A DNA stretch of 60,332 nucleotides from Gemmataceae bacterium. Its GTDB lineage: Bacteria; Planctomycetota; Planctomycetia; Gemmatales; Gemmataceae. Shown here one piece after another: positions 43,943 through 53,326 of the stretch. Each line of letters starts with the position of its first letter. Position 1 is the stretch's first letter. The DNA lies in assembly GCA_009692005.1 (NCBI GenBank), contig SHZZ01000018.1, positions 1-60,332 of the forward strand, in the 5' to 3' direction. The position numbers and the translations under genes were made by a program. The notes below the pieces were generated by a model. That model had not been told where the DNA came from. It saw only the letters and a list, made by a program, of their open reading frames with translations, and ran no database searches.

Positions 43943-45661
43943 TCAATGATCTAAAGAACTTTCATGGTGACAAATGCTAAGCACCTCTTCAAGAGTAGTA
44001 ATTCCCCTAAGTGCTTTGTTCAAACCATCTTCCAGCAGTGTTCTCATGCCCCTGGCCCGTGCATGTTTTCTTAATTCAGGGGCCGGGGCTCCTTTAAAAG
44101 TCAATTCTCGGATTTTGCCATCCATTTTTAGCATTTCATAAATCCCCTTGCGTCCGCGATAGCCTGTCCGGCTGCAATGGGAACAGCCTTTACCCTTCAT
44201 AAACTTCCCTGTTTTGATTTGTTCGGGGGAAAGGCCAGAGCCTTTGATTTCCGCCGAATTTGGGGTATAAGGCTCCCGACATTTTGGACAAATGGTCCTG
44301 ACAAGACGCTGTGCCATGATGGCGATAATGGAAGAAGCAACCAAGAAAGGCTGCACGCCGATGTCAATCATGCGTGTAATAGCCGAGGGCGCATCGTTCG
44401 TATGTAGTGTGCTGAAAACCAAGTGTCCAGTCAAGGAAGCCTGAATAGCGATTTCCGCGGTTTCATGATCGCGGATTTCCCCCACCAAAATGATATTTGG
44501 CGCCTGACGGAGCATGGCCCGGATGATGCGGGCGAAATCGAGCCCAATGTTATGCTTGACCTCCACCTGGTTGATGCCTGGAAGGTAATATTCAACCGGG
44601 TCTTCCGCGGTAATGATTTTTCGCTCAGTTGTATTCAATTCATTGAGGGCTGAATAAAGGGTTGTGGTCTTTCCAGAACCGGTGGGGCCAGTTACCAGAA
44701 AGATCCCGTTGGGCCGTTTAATCAGTTGCTGGAAACGGGCAAAATCATCGTCAGCAAAGCCCAGGTCACGGATGCTCACTTTGATGTTGGCCCGGTCTAA
44801 AATACGCATGACCGCCGATTGCCCATGGACCGACGGCAAGATGCTCAGTCGCAAATCGTAATCTTTTCCGGCAATGTTGGTTTTGATGCGACCGTCTTGG
44901 GGTCGGCGTTTTTCAGAAATATCGACGGAAGCCATGATTTTTATACGGGAAAGGATGGGCAAGAGATAACGATGGGGAGGGTTGTCCCTCTCCGTCAGAA
45001 TGCCGTCCACCCGGTAGCGAATGCGCACCCTTTCCTTAAAGGGCTCCACATGAATATCGCTGGCACGCATTTCCACCCCGTCCTGAATCATTTTGTTCAC
45101 CAGCCGTATGATGGCGCCATCCCCTTCCCCTGAAATGGCTGCCGAGCGGACCTGCTCTGCCTGGGCAAACTCGTTGGCCATTTCTGAAAAATCGACCAGT
45201 TGCTCCGTCGATTCCAGTTCGTCCTCGGGGTAGACCTTTTCCAAAAGGTCCTTGATCTGTTCCTGGGCGGCGACCACCGGGATGATTTCCTTATTGAGGA
45301 TGAACCCCAGTTTTTGAATCAAGTTGAAATCGGTAGGGTCGGCGATCGCCATCCGGATAAACGACTGATCATCGGAAAGAGAAAGAGGCACCACCAGTTG
45401 ATCCCGGGCTTGCGAGGCGGGAAGCAAGGCGGCAATTTCGGGCGCAACGGTCATCTCGGACAGGTCGGCAAATTCATAGTTATTAAATTCCGCCACTGCC
45501 TTGGCAATCTGCAACGGCGTGGCGTATTCCAGTTTGATCAGCGCATCTTGAAGGCTGCCTCCCCCAGATTGCATCAAACCCCGGGCTTCTTCCAACTGTC
45601 CCTGGCTTAATGCCTGGCTTTTCACCAAGTTATCGCCATAGTCTCCTCGCGCCTTGGCCAT
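43943..45661 (-). CDS. GspE/PilB-type assembly ATPase (second copy)
   Basis: 572 residues, without the long disordered tail of the other copy. N-terminal MshEN-like domain (QLEEARGLMQSGGGSLQDALIKL), then the ATPase core with Walker A GPTGSGKTTTLY, Walker B ILVGEIRDHETAEIA and the zinc-binding CPKC and CSHC. The core is about as similar to the first copy as paralogues usually are. It is separated from pilT by 680 nt, so it may be regulated separately and could drive another fibre or another condition. Confidence 0.92.
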   Translation of the reverse strand: MAKARGDYGDNLVKSQALSQGQLEEARGLMQSGGGSLQDALIKLEYATPLQIAKAVAEFNNYEFADLSEMTVAPEIAALLPASQARDQLVVPLSLSDDQSFIRMAIADPTDFNLIQKLGFILNKEIIPVVAAQEQIKDLLEKVYPEDELESTEQLVDFSEMANEFAQAEQVRSAAISGEGDGAIIRLVNKMIQDGVEMRASDIHVEPFKERVRIRYRVDGILTERDNPPHRYLLPILSRIKIMASVDISEKRRPQDGRIKTNIAGKDYDLRLSILPSVHGQSAVMRILDRANIKVSIRDLGFADDDFARFQQLIKRPNGIFLVTGPTGSGKTTTLYSALNELNTTERKIITAEDPVEYYLPGINQVEVKHNIGLDFARIIRAMLRQAPNIILVGEIRDHETAEIAIQASLTGHLVFSTLHTNDAPSAITRMIDIGVQPFLVASSIIAIMAQRLVRTICPKCREPYTPNSAEIKGSGLSPEQIKTGKFMKGKGCSHCSRTGYRGRKGIYEMLKMDGKIRELTFKGAPAPELRKHARARGMRTLLEDGLNKALRGITTLEEVLSICHHESSLDH

Positions 45662-45841
45662 GAACCTGCTCCTCGTCCCGGTTGGATGGGTCTCTTTGTA
45701 AAGGTTAAACCTATTTTCTTAAAGGTTAGGCATGAATGCAAGAGCGATAGCCACCCTTGCGGCATTTGCCAAGCACTTAGTAGATTAGCAAAGCAGGAAA
45801 GCACCGGGGAAAGAACCCTGGAAACCCGTGAAAGGTGGACC

Positions 45842-47053
45842 TTGGAAAACCGAACCAGTACCCCGGGCCAGAACAGACCTCGCCGAGTCGCTGTCATGGG
45901 TTCCACCGGATCCATTGGGAAAAACACACTCGAGGTCGTCGCTGGGCTGCCTGGGCGTTTGCACCTTGCGGGGATTTGCGCGCATAAAAATGTGGAAGCC
46001 GTAGTTCAGCAAGCGCGGCAGTATAATCCAGACATCGTGGTGGTGACCGATCCCGTGGCGGCGGAGAAAATCTCAACCCAGGATTTGCCCCGTGGCTGTC
46101 AGTTGTGGAAAGGCCAGGACGGGGCCCTAAGACTGGCCCGGTCCAAGGAAGTGGACTTGGTGGTCTCGGCGGTGGTAGGGGCGGCGGGGCTGGAAGGAAC
46201 TTGGGCCGCCCTGGAGAGCGGCAAAACCATTGCCCTGGCCAACAAGGAAACCCTGGTGGTGGCGGGCCAACTGGTCATGGAGCTGGCGCAAAAGAATAAC
46301 ACTGCCATCCTTCCCGTGGACAGTGAGCACAGCGCCATCTTTCAAGCGCTGCAGGGAAGTGCTAAAGATGCTGTTGAAAAAGTGATCCTTACTGGCAGCG
46401 GCGGCCCGTTTCGCGGCCTCAAGGCAGCGCAACTGCAACAGGTCACGCCGGAGCAGGCGCTACGCCATCCCACCTGGAAGATGGGGCCGAAAATCACCAT
46501 CGATTCCGCCACCCTCATGAACAAGGCGCTGGAATTAATCGAGGCGCGCTGGCTTTTCGCGCTGAAGGCGGAACAGATTGGGGTCATTCTGCACCCGGAA
46601 AGCGTGGTTCACAGTTTTGTCGAATTCCGCGATGGGTCGGTGCTGGCGCAGGCCTCGCCTCCCGACATGCGTTTGCCGATTCAGTACGCTTTGACTTATC
46701 CAGAACGGTTGCCTGGGCCAACCCGCAGGATGAACTGGGGTGAATTGCGCTCGTGGAATTTTGAACTCCCGGATGAGGAGACTTTTATTTCGCTGGAACT
46801 GGGGCGGGAAGTGGCGCGGCGAGGGGGGACTTGCGGCGCGGTGCTCAACGCTGCCAATGAAACCGCCGTGGCCAGCTTCCTGGCGGGGGAAATGGCATTC
46901 CTGGATATCGCCCTGGCGTGTAAAAAGGTTCTGGAACATCATGACTTCAGCCCATCACCGGCGCTAGCGGAACTGCAGCGCAGCGATCAATGGGCTCGGC
47001 AGGAGGTAGAGCGTTGGAAAACACAGAAAAACCGGATGGCAGTCAGCCGTTGA
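45842..47053 (+). CDS. dxr: 1-deoxy-D-xylulose 5-phosphate reductoisomerase
   Basis: 403 residues, matching the family. It converts DXP to MEP in isoprenoid synthesis. Seen motifs: NADPH loop MGSTGSIGKNTLE, ALANKETLVVAG, metal-site DSEHSAIFQAL, SGSGGPFRG, and PTWKMGPKITIDSATLMNKALELIEA. The start TTG at 45842 (AAGGTGG just upstream) gives a normal N-terminus; the frame's earlier ATG at 45686 would add about 52 untypical residues. Transcription is divergent from gspE2. It overlaps rseP by 40 nt, the common dxr-rseP arrangement. Confidence 0.95.
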   Translation: MENRTSTPGQNRPRRVAVMGSTGSIGKNTLEVVAGLPGRLHLAGICAHKNVEAVVQQARQYNPDIVVVTDPVAAEKISTQDLPRGCQLWKGQDGALRLARSKEVDLVVSAVVGAAGLEGTWAALESGKTIALANKETLVVAGQLVMELAQKNNTAILPVDSEHSAIFQALQGSAKDAVEKVILTGSGGPFRGLKAAQLQQVTPEQALRHPTWKMGPKITIDSATLMNKALELIEARWLFALKAEQIGVILHPESVVHSFVEFRDGSVLAQASPPDMRLPIQYALTYPERLPGPTRRMNWGELRSWNFELPDEETFISLELGREVARRGGTCGAVLNAANETAVASFLAGEMAFLDIALACKKVLEHHDFSPSPALAELQRSDQWARQEVERWKTQKNRMAVSR

Positions 47054-49527
47054 ACCAAGGCGAAGAGCCCAAGAGCGCGGCGCAATTGGCGCCGCCGGAA
47101 CTCACTCCCCTGGGTTGGTTGCAGGCCAACGCCGTTCACCTGGTTCTATTCGGACTGGCCATCTGGTGGCTTTATTCCAACTACGGAGTGGATGGGGTCA
47201 TCAAGGCCAGCCTGGTCGTACTGGGACTGGGCTTTGTCATTTTCATTCATGAGCTGGGCCATTTTCTGGCCGCCAAGTGGTGTGATGTTCATGTGAAAAC
47301 CTTCAGCATCGGCTTTGGGCCGGCCCTGCCCGGCTGCAGTTTCCGCAGGGGTGAAACCCATTACCTGATTGGCATCCTGCCTTTGGGCGGCTATGTCTCC
47401 ATGGTGGGTGAAAGCGCCGAAGCCGAGGCATCCGAGGAGTATCCCAGGTCATTCAAAAACAAATCCGTTGGGCAGCGCATGGTGATAATCTCCGCCGGAG
47501 TCATCATGAACCTGATCCTCGGGGCTATTTGTTTCATCACGGTTTACCGGTTGCACGGTGTTCCCCGCCCACCGGCCATAGTCTGGCGCATCGATAACGG
47601 CTCCCCCTCCTGGCAGGCTGGAGTGAAAACCGGGTCGGCCATTGTGGAATTGAATGGCATAAAAAACCCCACCTTTGATGATCTTCGGCTGGCCGTGGCC
47701 CTGTCGTCCCATGGCAGTAAAATCCCCTTCACTTTTGTTCCTTACGATGGTGGGAAACCGCTGCAAGTGTCGCTGGAACCGCGGCGCGGCAAAAATGACA
47801 TGGTGCCGCTGATCGGCGTGGCTCCGCCCCCAAGGGCCATCCTTTATCCCTACTCTCCCACCGGAAAAACGCCCCCCGCCAGGGCCAACATCCCCCCTTA
47901 CATCCAGGGCTCTAGCGCTTCCAAGGGGCGCGTGGTTGCCCTGCAAAATGACGATGTGATTACCGGGGTCAGCAATCCCGCCAACCCGGAACAATTCTTG
48001 ACAATTGCCCATGAGGTAAAAACCGGGGCGTTCGACTATCAGGCGGTCATGAACGCTTTAACAGAGCTGGCAGGCAAGCCGACGCGAATTCAATGCGTGA
48101 AAAAAGGGGGCGGCGGAGAAAACCCCAGAACTGTCGACATACCCGTGGAAGGATTTCGCGGCGAGGATGCCATTGTGGGCGCCACCAACCCCGACCAGGT
48201 GGGAAGCTATAACCCATTTGAGGTAACTTCACTGCCGCCGACCCGTTCCAAGGAACCGAGGAAAGAGGGCGACTTTTTCGCATTGGAATCGCGCCTGAGG
48301 AAATTAGCCGGCAAGCCCGTGGTGCTGGAAGTCCTCCGCAATGGCGGTGAAGGCGCCCGGGATAGGATCCTCGTTCCACCCTCCTACCACCGCCAACTCG
48401 GCCTGATCATGAAAATTGGCGAAATTGCCCAGGTGAGAACTGGCAGCGATGCAGAAAAAGCCGGCATCCTCCCGGGCGACCGCCTGACCGAAGTCGAATT
48501 GATCTCTGCCAAGGGTGAAAGCGTGAAAATCCCCCTGGACAATTTCGATGCCATGCGCTTGCCCTGGGCTTTGGAAACGGCGGCCGGAAAAACCGGCGAC
48601 TGCAAGGCCGTGGTCACCGTTGGCCGCATCGATCCCACCACGCACAAGGCGCTGATGCCAATCCGCCTACAGCCCATTTCTTGGAACCGCTCTTTCGACG
48701 GCAACCAGGAAGATCCGGTGAAACCCCCCTCCCCCATGTCCATTCCGCAACTCGGCATCACTTTTCGTGTGGAGAATACTGTCCTGCAGGTGGCGCCCAA
48801 CTCTCCCGCCAAGAGCGTTGACTTAAGGCCTTTCGATGTGATTGAACAGGTTTGCTTCGCCAAGGTGGACCGCAAGACTGGCAAGGAAACCTGGGACAAG
48901 TGGACCGAGTTGAAATCGTTACGGGAATCGAATCAACCGGCCTTCGACCAATGGGCTTTCTTTTTCTCCGTTCTCCAGGAAAGAGAACTGCCCAAAATGC
49001 AATTCAAGGTGCGGCGGGCGGGAGAAGCCAAGCTGCTGGAAGTAGGACCGCTATCACCAGTGACAGACCCGACCTGGCCCTACCCCGAAATTGGCCTGGT
49101 GTGGGTCAGCGATTTTGTCATGCAAAAAGCCGATACAGCCTGGGAAGCCCTGACCTTCGGCGCCAACGATACTTTCAAGTCCGTCCGGGCGATTTACCAG
49201 AACCTGGCCAGCTTGCTGACCGGCAGGATTTCAACAGATAGCCTCGGCGGGCCGATCGAGATCGCCAGCCAGACTTTCTCCGCCGCCGAAGACACCTACT
49301 CCCTCATCCTGTTTTTAGGAATGATCAGCATCAACCTGGCGGTGGTGAATTTCCTGCCCATCCCAGTGTTGGATGGCGGGCACATGGTCTTTTTGATCTA
49401 CGAGAAAATTCGTGGCAAGCCGCCCTCGGATGCTGTCCTCGGACTGGCCACATACACCGGGTTGGCCATCGTGCTTTCCCTCATGGTGTTTGTCTTCTAC
49501 CTCGACATCAAGCGCAGGTTTTTCTAA
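47014..49527 (+). CDS. rseP: Site-2 intramembrane metalloprotease with expanded PDZ region
   Basis: 837 residues from TTG 47014, which has AGGAGGT at 47001-47007; ATG 46990 lacks such a site. The zinc motif FIHELGHFLAAK lies in the second membrane helix, and the third ligand in NFLPIPVLDGGHMVF near the C-terminus. The periplasmic part between them (about 180-700) looks like four PDZ-type segments rather than the usual two; E. coli RseP has about 450 residues. It should cut membrane-bound regulators after a first cleavage. It is cotranscribed with dxr. Confidence 0.88.
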   Translation: MENTEKPDGSQPLNQGEEPKSAAQLAPPELTPLGWLQANAVHLVLFGLAIWWLYSNYGVDGVIKASLVVLGLGFVIFIHELGHFLAAKWCDVHVKTFSIGFGPALPGCSFRRGETHYLIGILPLGGYVSMVGESAEAEASEEYPRSFKNKSVGQRMVIISAGVIMNLILGAICFITVYRLHGVPRPPAIVWRIDNGSPSWQAGVKTGSAIVELNGIKNPTFDDLRLAVALSSHGSKIPFTFVPYDGGKPLQVSLEPRRGKNDMVPLIGVAPPPRAILYPYSPTGKTPPARANIPPYIQGSSASKGRVVALQNDDVITGVSNPANPEQFLTIAHEVKTGAFDYQAVMNALTELAGKPTRIQCVKKGGGGENPRTVDIPVEGFRGEDAIVGATNPDQVGSYNPFEVTSLPPTRSKEPRKEGDFFALESRLRKLAGKPVVLEVLRNGGEGARDRILVPPSYHRQLGLIMKIGEIAQVRTGSDAEKAGILPGDRLTEVELISAKGESVKIPLDNFDAMRLPWALETAAGKTGDCKAVVTVGRIDPTTHKALMPIRLQPISWNRSFDGNQEDPVKPPSPMSIPQLGITFRVENTVLQVAPNSPAKSVDLRPFDVIEQVCFAKVDRKTGKETWDKWTELKSLRESNQPAFDQWAFFFSVLQERELPKMQFKVRRAGEAKLLEVGPLSPVTDPTWPYPEIGLVWVSDFVMQKADTAWEALTFGANDTFKSVRAIYQNLASLLTGRISTDSLGGPIEIASQTFSAAEDTYSLILFLGMISINLAVVNFLPIPVLDGGHMVFLIYEKIRGKPPSDAVLGLATYTGLAIVLSLMVFVFYLDIKRRFF

Positions 49528-49539
49528 AGGAAGGAATCC

Positions 49540-49698
49540 ATGACCGGGAATTCAGAAACATCCGAGCCGGAGAAAGAGTCGCGACTGTTCAGCAACACCA
49601 AGGTGTTTGCCCTTTGGACTTTGGCTGGCACATTCGCCTTGCTCGCCTTTTATGAGGTGTTTCTGCTGGTGTTGAAACTGGTTCAGGGGCGGGGGTAA
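49540..49698 (+). CDS. 52-residue single-pass membrane protein
   Basis: ATG 49540, preceded by AAAGGAAGGA, opens a 53-codon frame ending at 49698. The N-terminus is acidic and polar (MTGNSETSEPEKESRLFSN), and residues about 22-47 form one membrane helix (VFALWTLAGTFALLAFYEVF and onward). It starts 12 nt after rseP, so translation of both from one message is expected. No family is recognised. Being next to an intramembrane protease it could be a cofactor or a substrate, but that is only a guess. Confidence 0.7.
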   Translation: MTGNSETSEPEKESRLFSNTKVFALWTLAGTFALLAFYEVFLLVLKLVQGRG

Positions 49699-50106
49699 TT
49701 ACCCCTCTTCGTCCAGGGCCCTGTTGCAAAGGGCATCGGCGTCCTTGTTCGCTTCGCGACGGACATGCACCAGCCGCACCGTGCCCTCGATTTTTCCAAT
49801 CAATTCTTTGGCTTCCTCAAAGAGCGGTTTTAAATCCCCACTTTTGACCCTATATTCCCCGTTCACCTGCTTCACCATCAGTTCGCTGTCGCTATGAATC
49901 AGGACATTTTCTTTTGGGTAAACCTTGAGAATAAAATCGAGGGCGCGCACCAGGGCCGTGTATTCCGCCTGATTGTTGGTCAAAGTGCCCAGGCAGCCGT
50001 AATCCTCTTTCAAAATCGAGCCGTTTTTTCGCACAAGAAAAGCGAAGGAAGCGTCACCAGGGTTGCCCCGCGACGCCCCATCGGTGTGAATTTCCAATTG
50101 TGCCAT
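49699..50106 (-). CDS. rnhA: Ribonuclease HI-family protein
   Basis: 135 residues. The RNase H fold is clear: first Asp in HTDGASRGNPG, Glu in NNQAEYTALVRAL, second Asp in IHSDSELMVKQVNG and the last acidic in EANKDADALCNRAL, the four metal-binding residues. Length and the RNP-like GEYRVKSGDL resemble the small RNase HI-like group rather than classical E. coli RnhA (155). It should cut the RNA strand of RNA-DNA hybrids. It converges on the small membrane-protein gene without spacing. Confidence 0.88.
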   Translation of the reverse strand: MAQLEIHTDGASRGNPGDASFAFLVRKNGSILKEDYGCLGTLTNNQAEYTALVRALDFILKVYPKENVLIHSDSELMVKQVNGEYRVKSGDLKPLFEEAKELIGKIEGTVRLVHVRREANKDADALCNRALDEEG

Positions 50107-50202
50107 GGTCAGCGTCCTTGCCTCAAGACAATCATCCAGGGAGTATCCTAAAATCCCGAGGGGGAAAGGTCAACCCAACAAGGCCGACCATATAATTCCC
50201 GA

Positions 50203-50964
50203 ATGAGACCATTTCCCAGGGAAAAACCTGTTCCGGCTGATGGAGAAAAAGCAAAAATCCTTTTGCTAGAGACCTCAGGCGCCGCCGGTTGGATTGGCAC
50301 GGCCATGGGTGGCAACCTTCTCGCCCAGCGCCAATTGGAAGCGGGACGAAAACATGTGCGAGACTTGGTTCCCTTTATTGGAGGATTGATTCAGGAATCA
50401 GGTTGGGCCGTGGCGGAATTGGATGCCATCGCAGTAGGCACGGGGCCGGGAAGTTACACCGGCCTACGAATTGGCGTGATGACTGCAAGAACCTTGGCCC
50501 TGGCCACCGGCGCGCGCTTGTTGGGAATCTCTACCTTCACCCTTCTTGCCAATGCCTGCCAGGAAAACCTTTCAGGAAAATTGGAAACCGTCGCTGATGC
50601 TCAGCAGGATAAACTTTACCGCCAGGTGTTTTCCTGGGACAATGGGTGGAATTCAGCCGGCCCCATGGAGGTGGTATCCCTCGGGCCCTGGGTTGAAAGC
50701 CGCGATCCGCAGATACCGATTGCGGGCCCAGGCGTGGACAAAATTCCCAGCCCGGCGCGCCTGGCGCTCAAAGTGACCGCCGCTGAAATCCACCTTTGCG
50801 TGATGGCCCGGCTAGCTCTTCATAAACTATTCCACAGCCCTCCGGACGACCCCATGACCTTGCAACCCCATTACCTGAGGCGCAGTTCCGCCGAGGAGCT
50901 CTGGGACCAGCGAGAAAAGAAAAATTTGGAAATTACTTCTAGACACAACAGGGGTAGCCAATGA
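50203..50964 (+). CDS. tsaB: tRNA threonylcarbamoyladenosine biosynthesis protein TsaB
   Basis: 253 residues. N-terminal KILLLETSGAAGWIGTAM is the ASKHA-type strand, and AVGTGPGSYTGLRIGV is the diagnostic TsaB motif. TsaB dimerises with TsaD and, with TsaE, makes t6A37 of ANN-decoding tRNAs; it has no enzymatic site itself. The next gene, a secreted esterase, starts 4 nt before the stop (overlap), so they are cotranscribed although their functions differ. Confidence 0.92.
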   Translation: MRPFPREKPVPADGEKAKILLLETSGAAGWIGTAMGGNLLAQRQLEAGRKHVRDLVPFIGGLIQESGWAVAELDAIAVGTGPGSYTGLRIGVMTARTLALATGARLLGISTFTLLANACQENLSGKLETVADAQQDKLYRQVFSWDNGWNSAGPMEVVSLGPWVESRDPQIPIAGPGVDKIPSPARLALKVTAAEIHLCVMARLALHKLFHSPPDDPMTLQPHYLRRSSAEELWDQREKKNLEITSRHNRGSQ

Positions 50965-52469
50965 ATTCTATAAAGAAATGCACTCTGGCCCTTTTCCTTG
51001 GCCTGGCATGGGCGGGGTCGGCCCTTTCCCAGGAACCGGCCACTCTAATCAATTTGGAACTGCCTGCCCATGCTTTGAAAAAGCCCTTCACCGGAAGGGT
51101 CTATTTGATGACCTCCAAGTCGCCCATGCTGTCGGTCCCGGCAGAACCCCGGTGGTTTCAAACCGAGCCGTTCTTTTCTTTTCAAGTCAAGAATTGGCAA
51201 GCGGGCGAACCCCTGGCCTTGAAGGCCAATTGCCCTGGCTACCCGGTGGAATCCTTGGGAAAACTGCCCCCGCCGGGAGGCGGGGATTTCTGGGTCGCGG
51301 CCATCTGCGATCTCAATGGCGGTTCGCGCATGATTGGCGCCACTGCGGGAAACCTTTTTTCCAAACCCGCCAAAGTCACTCTTCACCCTGAGGGGAAAAC
51401 CCCGCCCACATTGGCGCTCGACCAGGTTTACCAAGAGCGAAAATTCCCTGAAAGCGAGCAAGTCCGCCTGGTGGAAATTGAAAGCAAACTCCTCTCCGCG
51501 TTTCATGGTCGTCCTGTCAAGCTGCGGGCTGGGGTGGCTCTGCCGGCCGGGTATGCTGCAGCCAAAGACCAGCAGTTCCCGGCGGTTTACGAGATTCCAG
51601 GATTCGGCGGAAACCATTTCGCCGCCCTGCGAATTCCCGCCATGGGAAAAACGAAGCTGGACGGCGTGGAAGTCATTCAAGTGGTTCTCGACCCCGACTG
51701 CCCAACCGGCCATCATGTCTTCGCCGATTCCGACAACAACGGCCCCTATGGCGAAGCCCTGGTAACAGAGCTAATCCCACAATTAGAAAAGCAATTCCGC
51801 TTGATTCCCCAATCGTGGGCGCGACTTGTAACGGGGCATTCTTCCGGCGGATGGAGCAGTTTGTGGCTGCAGGTGAAATACCCGGATACTTTCGGCGGGG
51901 TCTGGTCGACCGCGCCCGACCCCGTGGACTTTCGAGATTTTCAAATCATCAATCTGTATGAACCCGACCAGAATATGTTCGTTGACCAAAAAGGAAATCC
52001 CAGGCCGCTGGGCCGCAGGGGAGATCAACCATTCCTTTTCTACAAGCCATTCTCTGACATGGAGGTTGTGGTCGGGCGCGGGGGACAACTCGGATCGTTT
52101 GAAGCAGTTTTCAGCCCCAAAGGCGCCGACGGCCAGCCGCGAAAACTCTGGGACAGAAAAACCGGCAAGATCGATCAGGAAACCGCCCAGGCCTGGAAAA
52201 AATATGACATCCGTTTGATCGTGGAGCAAAACTGGCCCAAATTGAAAAATAAACTCGCCGGCAAACTGCATGTTTACATGGGAGAAAAAGACACCTTTTA
52301 CTTGGAGGGCGCCACGCGGTTGCTGGGCGATTCGTTCAAGAAACTCGGCAGCAATGCCATGGTGGAAATCTTCCCAGGCAAAGATCATTCGTCCTTGCTC
52401 GATGCTTCTCTTCGGGCCCGAATTACCAAGGAAATGGCCGACTCCCTGCGCGCGGGAATGGCCAAGTAA
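50961..52469 (+). CDS. Secreted esterase-like alpha/beta hydrolase
   Basis: 502 residues with a signal peptide (MNSIKKCTLALFLGLAWAGSALS). A beta-rich N-terminal domain (about 25-190) precedes an esterase domain of the esterase-D/Fes type. The nucleophile elbow is VTGHSSGGWSS (Ser near 290), and the catalytic His is probably in GKDHSSLLD near the C-terminus. It should cleave an ester outside the cytoplasm; the substrate is unknown (feruloyl or siderophore ester type are possibilities). It overlaps tsaB by 4 nt. Confidence 0.82.
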   Translation: MNSIKKCTLALFLGLAWAGSALSQEPATLINLELPAHALKKPFTGRVYLMTSKSPMLSVPAEPRWFQTEPFFSFQVKNWQAGEPLALKANCPGYPVESLGKLPPPGGGDFWVAAICDLNGGSRMIGATAGNLFSKPAKVTLHPEGKTPPTLALDQVYQERKFPESEQVRLVEIESKLLSAFHGRPVKLRAGVALPAGYAAAKDQQFPAVYEIPGFGGNHFAALRIPAMGKTKLDGVEVIQVVLDPDCPTGHHVFADSDNNGPYGEALVTELIPQLEKQFRLIPQSWARLVTGHSSGGWSSLWLQVKYPDTFGGVWSTAPDPVDFRDFQIINLYEPDQNMFVDQKGNPRPLGRRGDQPFLFYKPFSDMEVVVGRGGQLGSFEAVFSPKGADGQPRKLWDRKTGKIDQETAQAWKKYDIRLIVEQNWPKLKNKLAGKLHVYMGEKDTFYLEGATRLLGDSFKKLGSNAMVEIFPGKDHSSLLDASLRARITKEMADSLRAGMAK

Positions 52470-52483
52470 AACCGGGAGTTTTC

Positions 52484-53326
52484 ATGCCTGTTGTTGAGAC
52501 CTTGACCCTTTTAGGCACGGGGATGATTGGCGGCTCGATCGGTTTGGCAGCGCGGAAGAACCGCGCCGCCGCTCGGGTCATTGGCTACGATTGCCACCCA
52601 GAGGTTTTGCAAACAGCCCAGGAAAAGGGCGTCTTCGATTACGCTGAACCCGTTTTGTCAAAGGCTGTTTCCCAGGCCGACCTGGTGATTTGCTGCGCCC
52701 CGGTTCATTTAATCAGCCAGATCCTCCTGGAAGCATCGTCGCATTGCAAAGCGGGAGCCATCCTTTCCGATGTGGGCAGCGCCAAGGGCGATATCGCCAA
52801 AACGCTTGAAGGAAAACTCCCCAGCCATGTGGAGTTCATTCCAGGCCACCCCATCGCCGGTTCGGAAAAAAATGGCCCCCTGGCCGCCACGGATAACCTG
52901 TTCGAAGGACGCCTGTTTATTTCCACTCCTTCCCTTAATGCCAAAGCAAGCGGCATGGCCAAACTGGAAGAGTTCTGGAAACGCCTGGGCGCACGGGTGG
53001 CCCAACTGGACCCCCAAGAGCATGACAAAATCTTCGCCCTGACAAGCCACCTGCCCCACTTGATTGCTTACGCCCTGGCAGGACTGCTCGACCCCAATTT
53101 GGCGAAATTCACCGGCGGCGGATTCCGGGATACCACACGCGTGGCGGGAAGCGACCCGCTTTTGTGGACGGAGATTTTCCGCTCCAACCGCGGCCCTTTA
53201 CTCGAATCCATCAAACCGTTTTTGAAGCAGTTGGGCGCCATTGAACAGGCGATTTCCCAGGACAACCGCACAGAGTTAATGCGCCTTCTGACGGAAGCCA
53301 ATCAATGCCGCCAGCAGATTCCCTGA
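52484..53326 (+). CDS. tyrA: Prephenate dehydrogenase
   Basis: 280 residues, the size of monofunctional TyrA without an ACT domain. NAD-binding loop LLGTGMIGGSIGLAARKN at the start; the family segments DVGSAKGDI, FIPGHPIAGSEKNGP and LTSHLPHLIAYALA include the catalytic His. It makes hydroxyphenylpyruvate in tyrosine synthesis, or arogenate could be used instead. It starts 14 nt after the esterase stop. Confidence 0.92.
   Translation: MPVVETLTLLGTGMIGGSIGLAARKNRAAARVIGYDCHPEVLQTAQEKGVFDYAEPVLSKAVSQADLVICCAPVHLISQILLEASSHCKAGAILSDVGSAKGDIAKTLEGKLPSHVEFIPGHPIAGSEKNGPLAATDNLFEGRLFISTPSLNAKASGMAKLEEFWKRLGARVAQLDPQEHDKIFALTSHLPHLIAYALAGLLDPNLAKFTGGGFRDTTRVAGSDPLLWTEIFRSNRGPLLESIKPFLKQLGAIEQAISQDNRTELMRLLTEANQCRQQIP

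Noticed and set aside
45686-45841. Extended N-terminus of dxr from ATG 45686
   Set aside because: The added 52 residues have no counterpart in Dxr and include Cys/His-rich junk-like sequence; the TTG start gives the normal length.
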